Shown here: in pieces, positions 1-5,001 of the stretch
How positions within the stretch are numbered: position 1 is the stretch's first letter
Layout: the number at the start of each line of letters is the position of its first letter
Source of the DNA: an uncultured Archangium sp.
Lineage (GTDB): Bacteria > Myxococcota > Myxococcia > Myxococcales > Myxococcaceae
Assembly (NCBI GenBank): GCA_946479335.1
Contig: CAMLFP010000285.1
Coordinates: forward strand, 1 to 7,380
DNA: 7,380 nucleotides
Direction: 5' to 3'
Made by a program: the position numbers and the translations under genes
The notes under the pieces: generated by a model
What the model was told of the DNA's origin: nothing
Seen by the model: the letters and a program-made list of their open reading frames with translations, nothing else
Databases searched by the model: none

Positions 1-1367
1 CTTTCGATCGCGAACAGGACGTCGCCCGCGGCCGCCGCCAGCAGCGGAGCGTCGGCGAGTCCGAGGGTCGGCGGACCATCGATCACGACCAGCTCGAACT
101 TTTCGCTCGCCTCGGTGATGATCTTGCGGATGCGGCCGGTCGGCAGGCGCGTACCCAGCACGTTGGCCATCAGCGCGACTCCCGCGGGCACCGCGACGGC
201 CAGCAACATCCACATCAGGAGCGCCACGGGGATGCCGATGATCGTCACGCACAGCAGCAGCGTCAGCGGCAGCAGCGCGAGCACTCCCAGCACGCCCACC
301 ACGCCGTTCTTGGTGAACTCCGCGCTGATGGAGTTCTCCATCAGCTTCATGCGCTGCGGCGCCAGCACCAGCAGCACGAAGCCCAGGCCGAAGAGCGTCG
401 CGAACTGCACGAGGAACGTCGGGAGGCTGAAGCCGTGGACTTCGTCGTCAGACTCCACGTGGCGGGTCGCGCGGTCGCTCTTCACCACGCTGCGCGCCAC
501 CGCGGTGCCCAGCGTGCTGCTCCCCATCGAGACCGTCTGCCCTTCGACGATGGCGCCAGCTTCGCGCACCACGGTGCCGCCGAACGACACCGCGTCACCC
601 TCGACCACCGCGCCCGGCTTGAGGATCACGTCGCCGCCGAAGGCCACCGCGTCACCTTCGACGCGCGCGCCTTCTTCGACCGTCACCGGCCCGCCGTACG
701 CCACCGCGTTGTCGACGCGCTCGCCCTTCGCCACGGTCAGCGGCCCACCGGTGCTGACGCGGTGCCGCTGCAGCTCGGCCTGCGCCTCGTCGAGCTCCGC
801 CTTCGCCGAGGCTGCGTCTTCCTCCGCGTCGCTCAGGTCTTCGAGCTGCTCCTGCGCGTCATCGGCGGCCTGCTGGGCGGCTTCGTAGTTGGCCTCCGCG
901 AGGTCGCGCGCCTCCGCGGAGGCGTTGCGCAGCGACTCGAGTTTCTCGCGGGCGGTCTCCGCCTGGGCACGGAGGGCCTCGGCCTTCGCGCGCAGCTCGT
1001 CGGCGTTGGCGTTCAACCCCTGCGGTGGGATCGCCGGAGCCGGGGGCGCGGCAGGCAGGGCCGGCGCGGGCGGGGCGACGGGCAGCGCCGGCGCCGCGGC
1101 CTGATTCGTCGCCGCGCGCTTGTGGATGACCCACACCTCGCCCTCGTGGGTCACCTCGAGGTCGTACGCCGCGGTCAACGTCTTCAACGCGGCGTCGGCG
1201 GGCACGCCCTTCAGGCGCACCTGGGCGTGTTCGTCGAGCGCGCCGATGACCACCACGTTCAGTTGGCCCTTGTCGGCCAGCTCGGCGATCGCGTCCTTCA
1301 GCGAGCCCGAGTACTCCATCGAGACGGGTTCCGCGGCGAGCAGGAGCAGCAGGGAAGAAGCGAGCAT
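1..1367 (-). CDS. Envelope protein: STN-like domain, coiled coil, bactofilin-like beta-solenoid, membrane segments, ending in a tyrosine-kinase Walker B fragment (partial)
   Basis: The frame is open from ATG at 1367 to the window edge (455 codons, no stop). A short hydrophobic leader (MLASSLLLLLAA) suggests export. Residues about 15-80 resemble the STN domain of secretins and TonB-dependent transducers (SLKDAIAELADKGQLNVVV, then ALKTLTAAYDLEV). A Pro/Ala linker follows, then a charged coiled coil (about 119-204). Residues about 205-285 hold Gly/Val repeats of 18-19 residues built on VEGDAVAFGG and VEGDAVSFGG, typical of polymer-forming (bactofilin-like) beta-solenoids. Hydrophobic segments lie at about 315-335 and 357-404. 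After TRLPTG (residue 411) the sequence changes to a BY-kinase-like stretch with VVIDGPP (427-433) and LADAPLLAAAA. The start overlaps the anti-sigma stop as TGATG, with AAGGTGG upstream. It probably acts at the cell envelope, perhaps as sensor or target of the sigma system. The C-terminal part may be a recombination or assembly junction. Domain calls are by eye. Confidence 0.8.
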   Translation of the reverse strand, partial: MLASSLLLLLAAEPVSMEYSGSLKDAIAELADKGQLNVVVIGALDEHAQVRLKGVPADAALKTLTAAYDLEVTHEGEVWVIHKRAATNQAAAPALPVAPPAPALPAAPPAPAIPPQGLNANADELRAKAEALRAQAETAREKLESLRNASAEARDLAEANYEAAQQAADDAQEQLEDLSDAEEDAASAKAELDEAQAELQRHRVSTGGPLTVAKGERVDNAVAYGGPVTVEEGARVEGDAVAFGGDVILKPGAVVEGDAVSFGGTVVREAGAIVEGQTVSMGSSTLGTAVARSVVKSDRATRHVESDDEVHGFSLPTFLVQFATLFGLGFVLLVLAPQRMKLMENSISAEFTKNGVVGVLGVLALLPLTLLLCVTIIGIPVALLMWMLLAVAVPAGVALMANVLGTRLPTGRIRKIITEASEKFELVVIDGPPTLGLADAPLLAAAAGDVLFAIE

Positions 1368-1840
1368 CACGACACCACCTTCGCAGCGCGGGGCTGCACG
1401 AAACGTCGGAGCGCGGCGAGGGCCGCGGTCAGCGTGAGCGAGAGCACGAGCACCAGCGGCAGCGCAGCGGTAGACCACACCACCGCGAGCCCCGAGCCGA
1501 ACGCGACCGCGCCTTCACGCAGCTTCACCACCAGCGACGCCAGTTGGAGACCGAAGCCTCCGGTGGCGCCGCCACTTGCCAGGAGCGCTGCAACCGCCAG
1601 CGAGAGCGTCACGCCGATGATGGCCACCGCCGACAGCACGTCGGCGCGCGACATGGCCTTGGGCTCGGTCGCGACGCGGGTCATCACCTGCGAAAGAAAA
1701 TCAGGGGGCGGCAGCGGGTCGGCCAGCCGCAGGAGGTCCTTCTCCAGCTGCCGGTGCTCCTCGAGCAGCCGCGCCCGGTCGGCGTCATCAGGCGCGATCT
1801 CCAGCAGCAGCGCTTTGAGCTCAGGGTCGAATTCGTTCAT
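1367..1840 (-). CDS. Putative membrane-bound anti-sigma factor (two transmembrane helices, no zinc motif)
   Basis: This 157-residue protein follows the ECF sigma gene with a 4-base ATGA overlap and is followed by the envelope-protein gene with a TGATG overlap, the classic arrangement of a sigma/anti-sigma pair. The N-terminal 65 residues are cytoplasmic-like and acidic/helical, ending in PLPPPDFLSQVMTRVA, which resembles the linker after the anti-sigma domain of zinc-finger (zf-HC2) anti-sigma factors. The HxxxCxxC zinc motif is absent; there is no cysteine in the protein. Hydrophobic helices lie at about 68-88 and 118-142, leaving a loop of about 30 residues that would be periplasmic if the N-terminus is inside. 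GGTGA just upstream is a partial Shine-Dalgarno. By position it should hold the sigma factor at the membrane until a signal arrives. The role rests mainly on gene order and topology; sequence similarity is weak. Confidence 0.72.
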   Translation of the reverse strand: MNEFDPELKALLLEIAPDDADRARLLEEHRQLEKDLLRLADPLPPPDFLSQVMTRVATEPKAMSRADVLSAVAIIGVTLSLAVAALLASGGATGGFGLQLASLVVKLREGAVAFGSGLAVVWSTAALPLVLVLSLTLTAALAALRRFVQPRAAKVVS

Positions 1841-2592
1841 GACTTCACCGTGTTTCTGGTCGCCTTCTCGGCGGCCGACGTCGCGCTGCGCTTGCCGTCG
1901 TCACGCTCGCCCGCGGAGGCAGCGGGCGAGTTCCCTTCGAGGGCTCCGGGGTTTCTGGTCGCCTTCTCGGCGGCCGACGTCGCGCTGCGCTTGCCGTCGT
2001 CACGCTCGCCCGCAGAGGCCGCGGGTGAGTTCCCTTCGAGGGCGCCGGTCATGCGGGTGCGCAGCTTCTCGCGGGCGCGGAACAGCCGCGCCATGATCGT
2101 GCCGGGGGCGACGTCCATCACCTCCGCGATCTCCTTCGTGGTGCGCTTGTGCACGTAATACAGCGCCAGCACCTCGCGATCGTCGACCGAGAGCGTGGCC
2201 ATCGCGTCTTCCAGCGACTTGCGCTCCTGGCGCGCGATGGCGCCTTCTTCCAACGTCGGCTCCGACGACGGCAGCGCGTGGGAGTGATCCTCCACGTCTT
2301 CGGTCTTCACCTTCGTGCGGCGGCGCAGCAGGTCGAGGCACTGGTTGCGCGCGATGGCCAGCACCCACAGGTCGAAGGGCCGCGCGTCGTCGTAGCGCTC
2401 GAGGTTCTGGTACGCGCGCAAGAACGTCTCCTGCGCGACCTCCGCGGCCTCAGCCTCGGTGCGCAGCAGGCGCAGGCACAACCCGTACACCTGGCGCTGC
2501 ATCGAGCGCACCAGCGCCGCGAAGGCGTTGTTGTCGCCCCTTCGCGCCCGGCGGACCTCTTCAACCCAGGGGTGTGCCGGTTCCGTCGCCAT
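1837..2592 (-). CDS. ECF-family RNA polymerase sigma factor with duplicated C-terminal tail
   Basis: The protein contains both conserved regions of group 4 (ECF) sigma factors. Region 2 spans about residues 11-92, with AEVAQETFLRAYQNLERY and FDLWVLAIARNQCLDLLRRR, which bind core polymerase and the -10 element. Region 4 spans about 127-180, with LSVDDREVLALYYVH and the helix-turn-helix TTKEIAEVMDVAPGTIMARL, which binds the -35 element. The normal ECF fold ends near residue 181. A further 65 residues are two near-identical 33-residue copies rich in Ala, Ser, Glu, Lys and Arg, followed by TVKS. I chose ATG at 2592 because it places region 2 at the usual distance. GTG at 2643 (17 residues more) is in frame, has GGAAGGG almost touching it, and cannot be excluded. 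No good Shine-Dalgarno precedes 2592; the leader there is pyrimidine-rich. The 100 or so bases between truD and this gene may hold its own promoter, but I could not identify one. A palindrome GAAGC-T-GCTTC lies at 2656-2666. Confidence 0.92.
   Translation of the reverse strand: MATEPAHPWVEEVRRARRGDNNAFAALVRSMQRQVYGLCLRLLRTEAEAAEVAQETFLRAYQNLERYDDARPFDLWVLAIARNQCLDLLRRRTKVKTEDVEDHSHALPSSEPTLEEGAIARQERKSLEDAMATLSVDDREVLALYYVHKRTTKEIAEVMDVAPGTIMARLFRAREKLRTRMTGALEGNSPAASAGERDDGKRSATSAAEKATRNPGALEGNSPAASAGERDDGKRSATSAAEKATRNTVKS
1852..2049 (-). repeat. 99-bp in-frame tandem duplication in the sigma-factor tail
   Basis: Bases 1852-1950 and 1951-2049 are direct tandem copies, 99 bp each, both starting gtttctggtcgccttctcgg on the plus strand. 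By eye they differ at five positions. Four are silent in the minus-strand reading (TCG/TCA, GCT/GCG, TCC/TCT, GGA/GGC). The fifth, at the outer edge, gives Pro versus Thr. The duplication keeps frame and adds 33 residues, including the peptide GALEGNSPAASAGERDDGKR. It is not flanked by recognisable mobile-element ends and looks like slippage or unequal recombination within the gene. Confidence 0.97.
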
Positions 2593-2695
2593 CAGGCCAA
2601 ACGAGAAGGACGAAAGTGGAGGAAGGACAGATGAGGCTTGCACGCCCTTCCGTACGAAGCTGCTTCACTCTGATTGCGTCGAAATTCGCCAGCGA

Positions 2696-4096
2696 TTACC
2701 GGCGTTTCGAGTTCTCCATACGGCGAGACTGCTTGAGCTGCTTCCGCTCTTTCTGTTTCGCGAGGAAGCCCTGCGCCTTCTGCTGGGCGACGACCTCGGG
2801 CGCGCGTTTCCGCGGCTCGCCCGACTTGTGGTCGATCTTCGCCCGGGAGCGCTGCTGCGGCGCGGGGGCCTCCGCCTCCTCTTCGCGGCGGGGGCGGGGC
2901 GCGACGTCTTCGAAGCCCTCCTTCTCGACGCCGAAGTGGAAGAGCCGCTTGACGACCAGCGTCGCGTACGCGCCGGGCGGCAGCGTGAAGGCGATATTCA
3001 CCTTGATGAAGCCGCGGTTGAAGTCGTCGGGGCGCGGCTTGCCGATGACCAGCTTCGCGGGGTGCACGATGAGCGGGCGCTCCTCGTGCTTGAAGAAGAG
3101 CAGCTTGGGCGCCTCCTTGATGCGGAGGTCTTCGAGCTTGAGCTTCTCGCGGCCCAGCACCCACTTCACGGCCTCTTCGACCTTCGGGTCGGTGAAGGTC
3201 GAGTCGGGCGCGAGCAGCGGGAAGGTGGCGTTCGCGAGGTACTTGAGCACCTCCGGCGAGCCGCCGGTGTGGTGGAGCAGCGTGCCGGCCTGGTACGGCA
3301 TGGGGAAGATCTGCTCGCGCGGCAGCACCAGCTGCAGCAGGCGGCGCGCTCCCTCGTTCCACAGGTACGACTGGTAGGTGAAGAGCAGCATCGCCCGGTA
3401 GTCGGAGTCGATCTGCAGGAACGCGTTCACGAAGTCGTTGGGCTCGTCGCGCAGCGCCTGGATGATGCGGAAGTACTTGCGGCCGGCCTCGAAGGGCACC
3501 TTCGCGGTCCAGTTGCCCCAGTTGGAGGCCCAGAACTGCTTCACCTTCGCGTCGTCGGTGAGGTCGAGCGGCGAGGGCCTGGCAAGGTAGTTGTGCAGCG
3601 CGGCCTCGAAGTCTCCGCGGAGGAGATCTTTCGCGATGAACCCCTGGCCGTGCTTGAGCGAGCCGAAGCGCTGCGAGTCGAAGTAGTTCACCACGCCCAG
3701 GCGCTCGACCTCGGTGGCGGCCAGCGTCACGAGGTTCAGGTCCTGCTCGCGCAGCTGACGCACGGTGACGGCGAAGCGGTTCGAGGTGATGTTGCGCGCC
3801 GAGAGCGCCTTGTCGGTGCGCCCGAGGAACTTGAGGCGCAGATCTTCGTCTTGCATGTCGACGTCGACGCCGCGCACCGCGATGAGCTGCTCGGTGCGGC
3901 CCTGCTTGTCTTTGAGGCCGCAGTAGCTGATGGAGCGCGGCGGCAACCCGAAGCGGTTCTGGATGCGCGCCACCGCGTCGAAGGTCGACAGCTTCTGCTT
4001 GTCCATCAGATAGACGCGGTAGGGGCCGTCGGTGGTCTCGTCAAAGCGGTACGACTCCTTGACGGAGAAATCCTCGGGCTTCTGCTTGAGCTTCAT
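2696..4096 (-). CDS. truD: TruD-family tRNA pseudouridine synthase with a charged C-terminal extension
   Basis: TruD enzymes convert uridine 13 of certain tRNAs (notably tRNA-Glu in E. coli) to pseudouridine in the cytoplasm. Family marks are clear: KPEDFSVKE at residues 6-14; YCGLKDKQGRTEQ with the catalytic aspartate at D63; SNRFAVTVR at 105-113; NYFDSQRFG at 137-145; YQSYLWNE at 241-248; and the closing LPPGAYATLVVKRL at 372-385. At 466 residues it is longer than E. coli TruD (about 350). Part of this is a tail from about 397 to 466 that is rich in Arg, Lys, Glu and Gln with a KQKERKQLKQSRR run, not part of the fold I recognise and likely disordered or RNA-binding. The start is the first ATG, directly followed by the family N-terminus; AAAGG lies about 20 bases upstream, so the ribosome binding site is weak. 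It lies 38 bases after the PilZ gene and may be co-transcribed with it. Stop TAA at 2696-2698; no terminator seen. Confidence 0.93.
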   Translation of the reverse strand: MKLKQKPEDFSVKESYRFDETTDGPYRVYLMDKQKLSTFDAVARIQNRFGLPPRSISYCGLKDKQGRTEQLIAVRGVDVDMQDEDLRLKFLGRTDKALSARNITSNRFAVTVRQLREQDLNLVTLAATEVERLGVVNYFDSQRFGSLKHGQGFIAKDLLRGDFEAALHNYLARPSPLDLTDDAKVKQFWASNWGNWTAKVPFEAGRKYFRIIQALRDEPNDFVNAFLQIDSDYRAMLLFTYQSYLWNEGARRLLQLVLPREQIFPMPYQAGTLLHHTGGSPEVLKYLANATFPLLAPDSTFTDPKVEEAVKWVLGREKLKLEDLRIKEAPKLLFFKHEERPLIVHPAKLVIGKPRPDDFNRGFIKVNIAFTLPPGAYATLVVKRLFHFGVEKEGFEDVAPRPRREEEAEAPAPQQRSRAKIDHKSGEPRKRAPEVVAQQKAQGFLAKQKERKQLKQSRRMENSKRR

Positions 4097-4134
4097 GCAG
4101 CGCGCGCCGTAGCACCTTTACGCGCGGCCCGCTG

Positions 4135-4761
4135 CTAGCGAGACAGGTGTTTCTTGAGGCGCTCGCGCACCACCGCCTGCGGGTCGACGAAGCGCACCCC
4201 GAAGCCGTGCACGCCGTACTTGCGGCCGCTCCACACCACGCGCGCGGCCAGCGGGTGACCGCCCCAGCGCCCGAAGAGCGTCGCCAGCTTGAGCGTCACC
4301 TCGTCGCCCGGCGCCGCGTCGACCAGGTGCGTGGTGCCGATGAACGCGCCGGTGTTCGACACGTCGCGAATCACGCCGCGCACCTGCGCGTGGGCAAACT
4401 CCAGCAGGCACGGCACGTTCAACTGCTCCCGGGAGTCGAGCGCCGTACCGTCCTCCAGCGGGCGCCCGGCGCAGAGGGCCACCATCTCCGCTACCGGCTT
4501 CTTCGCTTCGCCCTGGAACACCACCGCCAGCCCCGGCTCCTGCCGCGTCAGCGCCGTGTCGAAGCGCGCGCGCACCGTGCCCTCGAAGGTGAAGACCGCC
4601 GGCGAATCGGCCAGCGAGATCTCAAGCCTCACCCGCTCGCCGACGGCGTGGGTGGGTTGCCCCGGCACGAACAACGACAGCACCGAGCCCTCGGCTCGGG
4701 TTGATGCCAGAAGTGCGCGGCGGTGCGGGTAACGGGTACGAAGAATCGATGCGCCACTCAT
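4135..4761 (-). CDS. Double PilZ-type protein, possible cyclic-di-GMP effector
   Basis: The 208-residue soluble protein looks like two PilZ-like beta-barrel units. The first (about 22-100, containing SLFVPGQPTHAVGERVRL and FTFEGTVRARFDT) resembles the PilZ-related family known as paralogs in Myxococcus (TIGR02266 type). The second (about 111-205) contains VRGVIRDVSNTGAFI, AAPGDEVTLKL and HGFGVRFVD. PilZ domains bind cyclic-di-GMP with an RxxxR motif followed by D/NxSxxG. Here RxxxR occurs only at the N-terminus (R10-R14, RYPHR). DxSxxG occurs only in the second unit (D133, S135, G138), where the position expected for the second arginine is asparagine (REQLN, 111-115). Binding is therefore uncertain. 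The ATG lies in the loop of an 8-bp inverted repeat and has no clear Shine-Dalgarno. The gene is divergent from the CLC transporter and 38 bases upstream of truD. Confidence 0.82.
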   Translation of the reverse strand: MSGASILRTRYPHRRALLASTRAEGSVLSLFVPGQPTHAVGERVRLEISLADSPAVFTFEGTVRARFDTALTRQEPGLAVVFQGEAKKPVAEMVALCAGRPLEDGTALDSREQLNVPCLLEFAHAQVRGVIRDVSNTGAFIGTTHLVDAAPGDEVTLKLATLFGRWGGHPLAARVVWSGRKYGVHGFGVRFVDPQAVVRERLKKHLSR

Positions 4762-4778
4762 GTAAAATGCGAGTGGCG
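4752..4778. repeat. Inverted repeat around the PilZ start codon
   Basis: CGCCACTC at 4752-4759 and GAGTGGCG at 4771-4778 are perfect 8-bp inverted copies separated by 11 bases. In the PilZ mRNA the start codon (4761-4759) is at the stem/loop border, so the hairpin could limit translation. As DNA it could be an operator. No T-run follows on either strand, so it is not an intrinsic terminator. Function is not known. Confidence 0.5.
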
Positions 4779-4807
4779 GTAAACCCCGAACGGCAGGCAG
4801 CCGGCAA

Positions 4808-4825
4808 GGTGTGCTTCATCACACC
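4808..4825. repeat. Small inverted repeat in the divergent intergenic region
   Basis: GGTGTG at 4808-4813 and CACACC at 4820-4825 are perfect 6-bp inverted copies around a 6-base spacer (CTTCAT). It lies upstream of the proposed promoter of the CLC gene and 47 bases upstream of the PilZ start. It could be an operator for either gene or chance in GC-rich DNA. No T-run accompanies it. Confidence 0.35.
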
Positions 4826-4838
4826 GGCGCGTACAAAA

Positions 4839-4867
4839 TTGACGCGCTCGCGACCGCGCCGCACAGT
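4839..4867 (+). promoter_or_regulatory. Candidate sigma70-type promoter for the fluoride riboswitch/CLC transcript
   Basis: TTGACG at 4839-4844 matches the -35 consensus TTGACA at five of six positions. With a 17-base spacer the -10 would be CACAGT at 4862-4867, only three of six matches to TATAAT. Transcription would then begin near 4874, just before the aptamer at 4881, which is the expected spacing for a riboswitch leader. The -35 and the position support it; the poor -10 weakens it. Confidence 0.4.
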
Positions 4868-4880
4868 TCGCGGCACATGA

Positions 4881-4940
4881 ATGGCGGTGGAGTCCGCCGT
4901 CGACGCGTCTGGTGCTGCCAGACAGCCAATGACTCCTGCG
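4881..4940 (+). promoter_or_regulatory. Fluoride riboswitch aptamer (crcB motif), variant
   Basis: The RNA can form the full crcB-motif architecture. The 5' pseudoknot strand GGCG (4883-4886) pairs with CGCC (4895-4898), extendable by A-U and U-G to 6 bp. A 2-base linker GU comes next, then P1 GGAGUC (4889-4894) with GACUCC (4931-4936), a perfect 6 bp. A 6-base joiner (4899-4904) follows. The last stem starts with GC (4905-4906) pairing GC (4925-4926), then GUCUGG/CCAGAC (4907-4912/4918-4923) with one bulged A. Four bases CAAU (4927-4930) lead into P1 and UGC follows it. Helix lengths and linkers match the Thermotoga petrophila fluoride riboswitch as I recall it. Differences from the usual sequence are GGUGG for GAUGG, CAAU for UGAU and UGC for UAC. 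It lies in the leader of a CLC transporter of the fluoride-exporting type, the classic regulon member. Fluoride binding is predicted to turn the gene on. Confidence 0.8.
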
Positions 4941-4962
4941 TGTCGTCCTTCTTCTTGAATGG

Positions 4963-4996
4963 GCGCCGTGGGTCGTTTCCTCCGGCGCACCGGAGG
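4963..4996 (+). promoter_or_regulatory. Riboswitch expression platform hiding the ribosome binding site
   Basis: CCUCCGG (4979-4985) pairs perfectly with CCGGAGG (4990-4996) around the tetraloop CGCA. This buries GGAGG at 4992-4996, the Shine-Dalgarno of the CLC gene (5 bases before GTG at 5002). A mutually exclusive helix, GCGCCG (4963-4968) with CGGCGC (4983-4988), six G-C pairs, would break this stem and expose the site. No U-run follows, so control is likely at translation initiation. The CUCC of aptamer P1 (4933-4936) could also pair with the GGAG if P1 is open. Pairings are seen in the sequence; the switching model is inferred. Confidence 0.65.
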
Positions 4997-5001
4997 TTGA
5001 T

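Noticed and set aside
435..2096. Long plus-strand open frame antisense to the envelope and anti-sigma genes
   Set aside because: Its translation is Arg/His/Ala-rich with no domain, and the opposite strand carries clear sigma, coiled-coil and solenoid motifs. It is a GC-rich shadow frame.
4097..4134. GC-rich hairpin between the PilZ and truD genes
   Set aside because: Alternating CGCG runs can pair in many registers; no T-run and no convincing function.
2459..4138. Long plus-strand open frame antisense to truD
   Set aside because: No recognisable motifs; the minus strand encodes an obvious TruD with its catalytic GLKD motif.
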